Shown: positions 28,790-36,131 of the stretch, in pieces
Position numbering within the stretch: the stretch's first letter is position 1
Layout of the letters: each line of letters starts with the position of its first letter
Assembly (NCBI RefSeq): GCF_009711055.1
Contig: NZ_WMJY01000003.1
Location: 87,008 to 151,007, forward strand
Direction of reading: 5' to 3'
DNA from: Myroides pelagicus
GTDB taxonomy: Bacteria; Bacteroidota; Bacteroidia; Flavobacteriales; Flavobacteriaceae
Length of the DNA stretch: 64,000 nucleotides
Translations under genes and position numbers: made by a program
Notes under the pieces: generated by a model
What the model saw: only the letters and a program-made list of their open reading frames with translations
What the model was told of the DNA's origin: nothing
The model's database searches: none

Positions 28790-28832
28790 AAAAAAACCGT
28801 TGCAACAAAGTTAGTACTTTATTACAACGGTT
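28790..28832 (-). terminator. rpsU terminator overlapping the xerC leader
   Basis: AACCGTTG and CAACGGTT (28825-28832 and 28795-28802 on the + axis) form an 8-bp stem around a 22-nt loop. On the minus strand a T7 run follows directly, ending at the xerC ATG. It closes the rpsU transcript. Confidence 0.8.
28806..28813 (-). promoter_or_regulatory. Putative xerC-hpf promoter inside the terminator loop
   Basis: Minus-strand TAACTTTG fits TAnnTTTG and lies within the loop of the rpsU terminator hairpin. Transcription from here would begin around 28795-28800, leaving a leader of about 10 nt or less before the xerC ATG at 28789. No good -33 TTG is seen at the usual distance. Confidence 0.45.
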
Positions 28833-28853
28833 AGCTTTTTTATTCATTCAATA

Positions 28854-29048
28854 CTAGATTTCTACTGAATCTTTCAATTGTTGAATATATGCAGCCTTTT
28901 GCATCTTGTCTCTTTTTGATACAGACGGTTTTGTAAAATGTTGACGTGATCTTAACTGACGTAAAGTTCCTGTTCTGTCAAATTTTCTTTTGTAGCGCTT
29001 TAGTGCTCTATCGATATTTTCTCCGTCTTTAATTGGAATGATTAACAT
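28854..29048 (-). CDS. rpsU: 30S ribosomal protein bS21
   Basis: This 64-residue protein starts MLIIPIKDGENIDRALKRYK, a standard Bacteroidota bS21. The GTG at 29060 also opens the frame, but it overlaps the Shine-Dalgarno sequence, so the ATG at 29048 is the real start. In Flavobacterium johnsoniae, bS21 with bS18 and bS6 is reported to bury the 3' end of 16S rRNA, which explains why genes in this phylum lack Shine-Dalgarno sequences. This gene is the conspicuous exception, consistent with the reported autoregulation of bS21. It has its own promoter (29079-29108) and a terminator that overlaps the xerC leader. Confidence 0.97.
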   Translation of the reverse strand: MLIIPIKDGENIDRALKRYKRKFDRTGTLRQLRSRQHFTKPSVSKRDKMQKAAYIQQLKDSVEI

Positions 29049-29057
29049 GTTTTCATA

Positions 29058-29068
29058 CACCTCCTCTC
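29058..29068 (-). promoter_or_regulatory. Exceptional Shine-Dalgarno sequence of rpsU
   Basis: The minus strand reads GAGAGGAGGTG ending 9 nt before the ATG at 29048. It matches the complement of a typical 16S 3' end (GAAAGGAGGTG) at 10 of 11 positions. Nearly every other start in the window, including all other ribosomal genes, lacks such a sequence. Confidence 0.9.
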
Positions 29069-29078
29069 ATTAGTGATG

Positions 29079-29108
29079 CAAAAGTAAACCTTTTTTTATT
29101 CAACACAA
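29079..29108 (-). promoter_or_regulatory. rpsU promoter
   Basis: Minus-strand -7 element TACTTTTG (29079-29086) with a TTG -33 element at 29106-29108, spacing 19 bp. Transcription would start near 29072, giving a leader of about 25 nt that is mostly Shine-Dalgarno. Confidence 0.7.
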
Positions 29109-29156
29109 TAAAAAAACACTTTTTTTTATACAACAATCAAATTCTACCTTTTATAG

Positions 29157-29900
29157 CTAATTCCTCGCTAACCAACTCTTAAACTCACTAACCCGCTCTC
29201 TACTCACAATCACCTCATCAGTGTAATTTTTCATAGATAACTTTAGTCGTGAAGTAGATAACTGTGTAATTTGTTCTATATAATCTATACACACAACTTG
29301 ATAACGATTTACACGGTAAAACTTTGCAGGATCCACCACTTTGATCACTGCATCAATAGAATTCTCCTCTAAAAGATGCAAACGACCATCTACTGTAGAT
29401 ATATATATCCCTCTATCTTCTCTATAAAAACACACCACCTCATCTACTAACACCATCTTTATCTGCATCCCTACTTTAATCATTAGACGCTTTGCATAGT
29501 TTGTACCACCAAAACTTCCTCTCAACACTTGTACTATTTCTGAAGTATTTCGCTGCTGAGCTTTGTATTTATTAATTGCTCCTAATAATTCTGAAGGTTC
29601 TATTGGTTTTAGTAAATAGTCTATACTATTAAGCTTAAAAGCTTTTACTGCATAGTGATCAAAACTCGTTACAAAGACTATCGAACTCTTGATTTCTACT
29701 TGTTCAAATATCTCTAATGACAAACCATCCGCTAACTGAATATCTGCAAAAATCAAATCAGGGTGCTCATGTTGTATAAACCAAGGTATTGCCTCTCCTA
29801 CAGAATGTAGTGTTTCTTGTACGGTAAGCCCGATCTTCTCCAACTCACGTATCAACAATCTTGCAGCAGGCTTTTCATCTTCTATAACTACAATATTCAT
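29157..29900 (-). CDS. LytTR-family response regulator
   Basis: This 247-residue response regulator has a receiver domain (1-120) with acidic pocket EDE near residue 8, phosphorylated Asp53 in FADIQLADG, Thr/Ser in VTSFDHY and Lys98 in LLKPIEP. A LytTR DNA-binding domain follows (about 140-245: KVGMQIKMVLVDEVVCFYRE, then YRVNRYQVVCIDYIEQI). LytTR regulators bind direct repeats about 21 bp apart. It overlaps the kinase gene by 4 bp, so the two are translationally coupled. The likely target is its own operon, where a matching repeat lies upstream of the receptor gene. Confidence 0.93.
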   Translation of the reverse strand: MNIVVIEDEKPAARLLIRELEKIGLTVQETLHSVGEAIPWFIQHEHPDLIFADIQLADGLSLEIFEQVEIKSSIVFVTSFDHYAVKAFKLNSIDYLLKPIEPSELLGAINKYKAQQRNTSEIVQVLRGSFGGTNYAKRLMIKVGMQIKMVLVDEVVCFYREDRGIYISTVDGRLHLLEENSIDAVIKVVDPAKFYRVNRYQVVCIDYIEQITQLSTSRLKLSMKNYTDEVIVSRERVSEFKSWLARN

Positions 29901-30976
29901 TCGTTTATATTTAAAGGTATTCTTACACTAAAGCTGTCTTCGAAATTCTCAACCACAATATCTTCACCATACAAAAGCAAACAGCGCTTCGATAAATTCT
30001 GCAAACCTAATCCAGACGAATACTCCTGCTTAGGCTTTGTGCGCTTCTCATTCCAGAGTTCAACCTTTCCGTACATTATTTTTAATCGTACATTAATTTT
30101 TCCATCTGAAGGTATACTATTGTGCTTTACTACATTTTCAATTAACACTTGCAAACTCAAAGTTGGTACAATAGCCCCAACATATTGTTGAACTTCTTCT
30201 TCAATTTCAAAATCAATCGCATTGTCATAGCGCACATTGAGTAGATAAACATAATCTTTAATAAATGACAACTCATCTTCTAAAGAACAGAAAGCATTAT
30301 CCATTTTTTCCAACACATATCTGTATATCTTAGAGAACGAACGAGCAAATAGTTCCGCCTTCACTGGGTCTTCTTGAATAGTACTAATCAATACGTTCAA
30401 ATTATTAAATAAAAAGTGCGGTGACAACTGCTCTTTCATACTTTCAATTTGACTTTTCTGCAAGGCTATTTCCATCTCCTTATTCTTTAACATTAATAAA
30501 CGCATTTCGTCGTAATAGGCAAATACAAATACAATCAACAAAATAAACACACTCAATAATACAATAGCTATAAAGTTACCAAAATTCATATGACTACCCT
30601 TAAAAAAATCTTCAAAGGATACTTCATAAAACATATAGAGTAGTATAGCTAATAACAGATAATAAGACACCAAAGAAGTAATTATTCCATTGATAAAAAA
30701 GACTATTTCACGCATCACTTTAGGCATAGAGACACCTTTATTCACTTCCCTCTTATTCATCATTAGAGCCGCAAATGAACTTGTAGCGACATTAATCCAA
30801 TAAATTAATACACAAAGAAGAAATGAAACAGAATAATTTTTCAAAAAACGTGTATCACCCCACAATTCTAAAAATGACAAGCCACTATTTTGAAAATAAT
30901 AGTAGGATATCGCCATACTAGTTAATATACTAATACCAGTACTTAATACTAAATGTCTATTCCAATTAATAATCAT
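29897..30976 (-). CDS. LytS/YehU-type sensor histidine kinase
   Basis: This 359-residue membrane kinase has four predicted transmembrane segments (about residues 8-28, 50-72, 92-118 and 135-155). A short coiled stretch (MLKNKEMEIALQKSQIESMK) leads to the His_kinase domain, with the phospho-acceptor His187 in QLSPHFLFNNLN. The ATPase N-box is LIENVVKHNS, and the G-box SSGLGLQNLSKR is near the C-terminus. There is no large periplasmic sensor domain, so it probably senses through its membrane part or a partner. It is cotranscribed with the LytTR regulator (4-bp overlap) and follows the small secreted-protein gene after 63 bp. Confidence 0.92.
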   Translation of the reverse strand: MIINWNRHLVLSTGISILTSMAISYYYFQNSGLSFLELWGDTRFLKNYSVSFLLCVLIYWINVATSSFAALMMNKREVNKGVSMPKVMREIVFFINGIITSLVSYYLLLAILLYMFYEVSFEDFFKGSHMNFGNFIAIVLLSVFILLIVFVFAYYDEMRLLMLKNKEMEIALQKSQIESMKEQLSPHFLFNNLNVLISTIQEDPVKAELFARSFSKIYRYVLEKMDNAFCSLEDELSFIKDYVYLLNVRYDNAIDFEIEEEVQQYVGAIVPTLSLQVLIENVVKHNSIPSDGKINVRLKIMYGKVELWNEKRTKPKQEYSSGLGLQNLSKRCLLLYGEDIVVENFEDSFSVRIPLNINE

Positions 30977-31039
30977 GGTATTTTAATTTTATACAAGATA
31001 CAAATAACTCAACTTATGCTAAACATAAAAACTACCACA

Positions 31040-31663
31040 CTATTCCTTACTCGAAAAATTAGATAATGTTTTTACTGCCCAATCTTTACCCCAAGAAGGA
31101 TAAAATGGAACTTCACTCTTCTGTTGATCAAACAATTCTATTGATCTCTCTAACATTTTCTTATAATACGGTACATCTACCTTCATATACTTAGCACTAT
31201 TTAAATAGAAACTAGCTAAAGAATACAACGCTCGTGGATTAGTAGAATTCAATTTAACCGCCTCTTCATACGCTTTGACTATAATAGGACTTTGTGTCAT
31301 TCCTTTAGTCATTGGATCAGTAATCAGTTCTAATGTTTCATTCATCCCTTTCAAAACATACCATTCTTCTCCTCCAACAACTATCCAATCCTCTATTATC
31401 GCACGATTATTCTCAATTATAATTGTTGTATTCTCCTCTTTTGGATTGTTAAATCCTTGAGTAATCCCTATAAACACTTTATAGTATACAGGTATCCAAT
31501 TCTCTTTATCCGATGCTGCTATACGATCTAGCATAGCCATCGCTTCTTTAGGCTGACCATCTTTCCATTGCTGTAATGCCTTTTGCATACCCAGCTCGTA
31601 TTTAGACTGAGCAAAGCTCATCAAACTAAACACTCCTAAAATTAAGGTAAATAACTTTCTCAT
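31040..31663 (-). CDS. Secreted TPR-like protein of unknown function
   Basis: The start at 31663 gives a 207-residue protein with a clear signal peptide (MRKLFTLILGVFSLMSFAQS); the longer frame to 31708 would bury it. The mature part is helical. KYELGMQKALQQWKDGQPKEAMAML at its start and NSTNPRALYSLASFYLNS near the end look like degenerate tetratricopeptide repeats, so protein binding is plausible. I do not recognise a named family with certainty. It sits between the TonB-dependent receptor (100 bp upstream) and the histidine kinase (63 bp downstream) on one strand. A role in passing a signal or substrate across the periplasm is possible but unproven. Confidence 0.75.
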   Translation of the reverse strand: MRKLFTLILGVFSLMSFAQSKYELGMQKALQQWKDGQPKEAMAMLDRIAASDKENWIPVYYKVFIGITQGFNNPKEENTTIIIENNRAIIEDWIVVGGEEWYVLKGMNETLELITDPMTKGMTQSPIIVKAYEEAVKLNSTNPRALYSLASFYLNSAKYMKVDVPYYKKMLERSIELFDQQKSEVPFYPSWGKDWAVKTLSNFSSKE

Positions 31664-31763
31664 TTGATCTAATATTTTAATATTATTATTTAAAACTAAA
31701 GCACTCATCTCACAAATAAAAACATAACTGCTTAAACTGTCGATTATAATGTCTCAACCGTTA

Positions 31764-33896
31764 TTACAAATTATCTAGTTGATTTAACTTCTTATTTGAA
31801 CTAATCGTCCACATAAAACCTATATACACAAATCGCGTTGCTGAAGCATTAATCTGATCCGGTTGTCCTCCTTGTTGCGCAAACTGATAGGCATACACAG
31901 GGTGACGTCCTAAAAGATTATTTACCGAAGCATATAGTATCTTCTGTGCACTTAATAGATAAGCCCAACTCAAACTCACGTCATGAATCGCACTACTCTT
32001 ATATATTAGCTTATCAGCTGCATTTTTAGCATAGAATTCGCGAGGTGTGGCATAATGATAAGTCATACTTACTTGTAACTTCCATTGTTCTATCCAATAC
32101 TTAGTTACTACAGATAAGTCGTGCTTAGCTATATAGGAGGGCTGTATCCACTCGTTCCAATACATCTCTTTACGTTTAGAATCAATATAGGTATAAGTAA
32201 TCCAATATTCAAAATTCTTAAACGTACTATTGTCTTTCCAGAACAAATCGAATCCCTTCGCATAACCTTCTCCCAATTGAGAATACTCATTTGTTTTACC
32301 TATTGGAGTTAACAATAGTTTACTATAGTCTTTACAAAACACCTCAGCTCTTAGCATTCTCTTTTTAAACTCATAAGTATAATTAAGGATATAGTGATTT
32401 GCCTGCATCCAGTCTTCTTGTTTCACATTCATACCTTGTTCTAAATTCATTGCTTGATTAAACACCCCGTATGAGAACGACAACTGCTGTTTTGCATTCA
32501 ACTGAAAAGTTAGCATTGTTCGTGGCTCCAGTGTCCAATTTGAAATAGCCGAATACTTATTTGCTCTCACACCCATTCTCAATGAAAACCCACTCCTTAA
32601 ATTCCAATCACTTTCAAAAAACAATGCAAATCTAGTGGTATAAAAATTTCTATTTTCATAATCTCTCCTCATTCCTTTAGTCAAGTCTAGCTGCGCCAGC
32701 TGAACATCTGCCCCAATAAAAGATCGCAAATTACCATTCCATTGATAAGACATCTTTATTTTTTGACTCAAATCCCAACGCTCTTTACCTATATGTCGCT
32801 CATTCTTATCTCCAGTATAATCGACATACCCTACACCAGTTCCGACATCTAATCGCAAATAAGGAGAAAACCGCTTGAAATATAAACTATTCAAATACAC
32901 ATTCATAGACTGAAGAGCTAAAGTATCTACTTGCTGACTAGGCAACATCTCTTGCCTATAAGCCATCGAAGAATAATCTATCGCTGTATAAAGCTTATAC
33001 CCTCCTTCTTTAAGTTCTCGTTTAAAAACAACTTCTGCAGAGGCTGTACTAAAAGGCTTTTGACTATCGTAACGCTGTTTTACTAATGCTGTATAAGCTC
33101 CCAAGTTAAGGTAGTTCAAATGATAAGAAAGAGAATTTTTTCCCCACTGATGAGTTTGCCCAAAACTACCACCTAAAATAGAAATAGAAACATCCTTACG
33201 TGATGCGTCAATATCATCAGCTGTATCTAACTGCAATACACCAGATAGTGCTTCTCCAAACTCCGCACTATATCCCCCTGCTAAGAAAGACATCCCTTTA
33301 AACAAAAAAGGATTAAACTTAGATCTCACTGGCACATTACCAACTGTTGCGGTATAGGGCTCAAAAACTCTTATCCCATTTACATATATCCCACTCTCGT
33401 CAGCCTTACCTCCTCTGATCATTAACCGCCCATCTTCTCCATTTACCTGAGCTCCAGGCATTGTACCAATCACACCTACAATATTACCAGGACTGCCTGC
33501 CGTACTGACAACATCCATGGCACTAAAATCAATACTCTCTACACGCTCTCTTTTGCGTTTACTCTTTGTCTTTATAATAATTTCTCCTAAAAGCCCCTCT
33601 TTCTCAAGCATCACAAAATCCTTGTGATAACTTTCACGTGTAACGATTACCTCCTCAATGTCTTCAAAATCATGATGAATTAAAACCAAGACATCATTGA
33701 TAAGTGTATCCTCTACTACAAAAGAGAAGTGCCCATTTGCATCCGACAAAACTCCCTCAAAACTATCTTTGAGATACACATTTACATTTTCAATTGGCTT
33801 ATTCTTTACATCGAACACTGTTCCCGATAAAGTAATTTTCTGAGCTTGTAATTCTCCGAAAAAAAGTAATAACAATAAACTTAATAATGCTTTCAT
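31764..33896 (-). CDS. TonB-dependent receptor with carboxypeptidase-like N-terminal domain
   Basis: This 710-residue outer-membrane receptor has a signal peptide ending at LQAQ and a carboxypeptidase-regulatory-like domain (ITLSGTVFDVKNKPIENVNV, about residues 20-100). The plug domain is marked by GTMPGAQVNGEDGRLMIRGG and ESGIYVNGIRVFEPY. A barrel of about 500 residues follows. It has no SusD partner and is shorter than SusC proteins, closer to metallophore, vitamin or peptide receptors. It heads an operon with a small secreted protein and a LytS/LytTR two-component pair. A promoter and a 21-bp-spaced direct repeat lie directly upstream, suggesting feedback control by that regulator. The substrate is unknown. 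Confidence 0.88.
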   Translation of the reverse strand: MKALLSLLLLLFFGELQAQKITLSGTVFDVKNKPIENVNVYLKDSFEGVLSDANGHFSFVVEDTLINDVLVLIHHDFEDIEEVIVTRESYHKDFVMLEKEGLLGEIIIKTKSKRKRERVESIDFSAMDVVSTAGSPGNIVGVIGTMPGAQVNGEDGRLMIRGGKADESGIYVNGIRVFEPYTATVGNVPVRSKFNPFLFKGMSFLAGGYSAEFGEALSGVLQLDTADDIDASRKDVSISILGGSFGQTHQWGKNSLSYHLNYLNLGAYTALVKQRYDSQKPFSTASAEVVFKRELKEGGYKLYTAIDYSSMAYRQEMLPSQQVDTLALQSMNVYLNSLYFKRFSPYLRLDVGTGVGYVDYTGDKNERHIGKERWDLSQKIKMSYQWNGNLRSFIGADVQLAQLDLTKGMRRDYENRNFYTTRFALFFESDWNLRSGFSLRMGVRANKYSAISNWTLEPRTMLTFQLNAKQQLSFSYGVFNQAMNLEQGMNVKQEDWMQANHYILNYTYEFKKRMLRAEVFCKDYSKLLLTPIGKTNEYSQLGEGYAKGFDLFWKDNSTFKNFEYWITYTYIDSKRKEMYWNEWIQPSYIAKHDLSVVTKYWIEQWKLQVSMTYHYATPREFYAKNAADKLIYKSSAIHDVSLSWAYLLSAQKILYASVNNLLGRHPVYAYQFAQQGGQPDQINASATRFVYIGFMWTISSNKKLNQLDNL

Positions 33897-33919
33897 AACA
33901 GACTATATATTATTAACAA

Positions 33920-33927
33920 CAAACATA
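33920..33927 (-). promoter_or_regulatory. Promoter -7 element of the receptor/two-component operon
   Basis: Minus-strand TATGTTTG matches TAnnTTTG, 24 bp upstream of the receptor ATG. The -33 region lacks a TTG (TTTC instead), as expected for an activator-dependent promoter. Confidence 0.55.
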
Positions 33928-33956
33928 GCTCAGCTATCTACTACCTGAAAAAATAG

Positions 33957-33989
33957 ATACGCGAACGGTTGATTTATATACATGAACGG
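33957..33989 (-). promoter_or_regulatory. Candidate LytTR operator (21-bp-spaced direct repeat)
   Basis: ATACGCGAACGG (33957-33968) and ATACATGAACGG (33978-33989) agree at 10 of 12 positions and start exactly 21 bp apart, two helical turns. Read on the minus strand the core is CCGTTC, close to the CCGTTCGTC bound by the LytTR regulator AlgR. The pair lies about 45-75 bp upstream of the expected transcription start, a typical activator position. Confidence 0.55.
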
Positions 33990-34870
33990 CAATACGCATC
34001 AATAATTCACGATTGACGCCCTACGGATAAAGTAGATTTAATCACTAGGCTAATTTCTTTGATGGAGTCAAAACTAGACTCTCCATAATAGTAAAGTTTG
34101 TTTCTTCTTGCGGATTTGTAAAAGCAATCAAAAAAATCTATAAAAAACTGTATATGTTACAAACATATCAATATGTTATCCAACATAAATACGGTTTAAA
34201 AACATACTTTTTAAAGTGATAAACATTTGTGTCACTAAAGTAAAAAACACCAATAAGAAGGGGGCTTATTCTCTCATTTTGCCTTACTCACTTCATTCGT
34301 TTCGCTATCAAAAACATAGCTAATCCCTGTATTTATATAGCTTCATATAGTATTTATTCGAATCTTCTTCGGTAAGATCCTCATTTTTCAGTACTTCGTC
34401 CGAAGGTTGTCCGAACAACACTTGTACAAACCTTTTCAATCACTCGAATTCATTGACTTCATTGATAGTTCGGAAATTATTGAATGAATATTTTAATTGA
34501 AAAATTAAGGCGTTTTGAGAACAATAAAAAACACCATTATTACAATTATTTATTCACAAGACTTACTTACCAATCTGACCTATACTAAAACAATAAATTG
34601 CACTCTAAGTCTAAAGGAGTAAACAAAAGAACTCTACGTTAAATATTAATAAAAAGAAAATCAAACACAAAAACTACCGCTTCAACTGGTATCCTTTATG
34701 CCTAACTATATTGCCTCCGAGTACTTCTCCTCACAACAGATTTCTCGTGGAATATAAATCACGAACAAACTAGACTAACACATTAGAATCCTTCAAAAAA
34801 GAATCCTTCAAAACCAAACTACCACATTGATGGTATATTTACAGACAAAGAAGCAAAAAACAAGGATAAT
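33990..34870. other. Long intergenic region between divergent units
   Basis: About 0.9 kb between the receptor operon (-) and the symporter gene (+) without a convincing gene. The stretch 34261-34500 has higher GC. On the minus strand it reads as a fragment with interrupted frames (VVRTTFGRSTEK, then a stop), which could be a decayed coding remnant. Small palindromes (for example TATGTT/AACATA near 34153-34167) are present. I assign no function. Confidence 0.45.
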
Positions 34871-34873
34871 AGT

Positions 34874-34881
34874 TACCTTTG
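34874..34881 (+). promoter_or_regulatory. Promoter -7 element of the first symporter gene
   Basis: TACCTTTG matches the TAnnTTTG consensus 45 bp upstream of the ATG at 34927. No clear TTG is seen at -33. Confidence 0.55.
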
Positions 34882-34926
34882 CATCTAATATTTTATTAAA
34901 TTCATCAAAATTAGACAAATACACCT

Positions 34927-36081
34927 ATGAAGAAATTTCTAAATAATACAATAATAAGACTTTTACTGGGAGTAATTATAGGGTTATTAATAGGTCCATA
35001 TCTAACTGAAGGGTTACTTCAAATAATCTTATCTACTAGACATATCCTTGGACAGATTATTCTATTTTTAGTACCGCTTATCATCTTGGGATTTGTCGTT
35101 TCTTCTATAGCAAAACTTGATAAAAAGCACACAGGAATCATTGGGTTTGCCATTGTTATCGCTTATATGTCAAGTGTAGGGGCTGGTTTTTTCAGTAGTG
35201 CTTTGGGATATAACATCATTCCTTATTTAGAAATAGAGAAAGACGTTGAAACACTTAAGGAGCTTCCTGAAATGCTATTTAAGCTAAATATACCACCTGT
35301 ATTCGGAGTGATGACTTCATTGACATTAGCCTTAATGATTGGGATTGGGATTTTGTGGACAGGGTCAAAACCGTTAGAGCGTGCCTTTGACTCATTTAAA
35401 GAAATTGTGTTACTATTAGTCAATAAACTATTAATCCCCTTACTGCCATTCTACATTCTTGCTAACTTTGCTCTTCTGAGTTATGAAGGCTCAATACAAT
35501 CACAACTACCTGTATTCATCACTGTCTTAGGAGTAGTTATAGTTGCTCACTTTGTTTGGTTAGGTTTTTTATACACGATAGCTGGTATTTATTCCAAAAA
35601 GAACCCTTGGGAAGTTATTAAGCACTACCCACAAGCATATCTGACTGCAGTAGGTACAATGTCTTCGGCAGCAAGTTTAGGTATGGCATTATCATCAGCC
35701 CATAAAAGTAAAGTCCTAAAACCAGAAATATCAAATTTTACCATACCGTTCTTTTCGAATATCCATTTATGTGGATCAGTATTGACTGAAGTATTCTTTG
35801 TGATGACCGTATCTCAAGTCTTATACGGAACTATCCCAAGCATTGGTACAATGATATTATTCATTGTATTACTGGGTATATTTGCAATTGGCGCACCAGG
35901 TGTCCCTGGTGGTACGGTAATGGCTTCTTTAGGAATTATTACTTCTGTGCTCGGTTTTGACGACGCAGGAATCGCACTTATACTAACCATATTTGCACTA
36001 CAAGACAGCTTTGGTACAGCATGTAATATTGCTGGAGATGGAGCACTAAGTCTTATGGTGACCAAATACAGTGAAAAATAA
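34927..36081 (+). CDS. SLC1/DAACS-type cation symporter, copy 1
   Basis: This 384-residue inner-membrane secondary transporter belongs to the dicarboxylate/amino-acid:cation symporter family. It has the family N-terminus (LLLGVIIGLLIGPYL), hairpin 1 with serine-rich TMSSAASLGMA, hairpin 2 with GAPGVPGGT, and transmembrane helix 8 with QDSFGTACNIAGDG. In GltPh terms this keeps Asp394, Thr398, Asn401 and Asp405, but the Arg397 position is Gly. That arginine holds the side-chain carboxylate of aspartate or glutamate, so a neutral substrate is more likely. A near-identical paralogue follows after a terminator, indicating tandem duplication. Confidence 0.88.
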   Translation: MKKFLNNTIIRLLLGVIIGLLIGPYLTEGLLQIILSTRHILGQIILFLVPLIILGFVVSSIAKLDKKHTGIIGFAIVIAYMSSVGAGFFSSALGYNIIPYLEIEKDVETLKELPEMLFKLNIPPVFGVMTSLTLALMIGIGILWTGSKPLERAFDSFKEIVLLLVNKLLIPLLPFYILANFALLSYEGSIQSQLPVFITVLGVVIVAHFVWLGFLYTIAGIYSKKNPWEVIKHYPQAYLTAVGTMSSAASLGMALSSAHKSKVLKPEISNFTIPFFSNIHLCGSVLTEVFFVMTVSQVLYGTIPSIGTMILFIVLLGIFAIGAPGVPGGTVMASLGIITSVLGFDDAGIALILTIFALQDSFGTACNIAGDGALSLMVTKYSEK

Positions 36082-36089
36082 ACAAAAAC

Positions 36090-36117
36090 AAAGGGAGGAG
36101 TATATCTTCCCTTTTTT
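36090..36117 (+). terminator. Terminator between the two symporter genes
   Basis: AAGGGA (36091-36096) and TCCCTT (36108-36113) form a short stem with an 11-nt loop, followed by a T-run to 36117. The stem is short, so read-through into the second copy is possible. Confidence 0.6.
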
Positions 36118-36131
36118 CATAGCTATACATC

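Noticed and set aside
29049..29060. GTG start four codons upstream of rpsU
   Set aside because: The GTG is part of the Shine-Dalgarno sequence; the ATG at 29048 is correctly spaced and gives the family N-terminus.
34160..34167. Second TATGTTTG match upstream of the TonB receptor operon
   Set aside because: It lies more than 260 bp from the start codon with no -33 element; the match at 33920-33927 is a better candidate.
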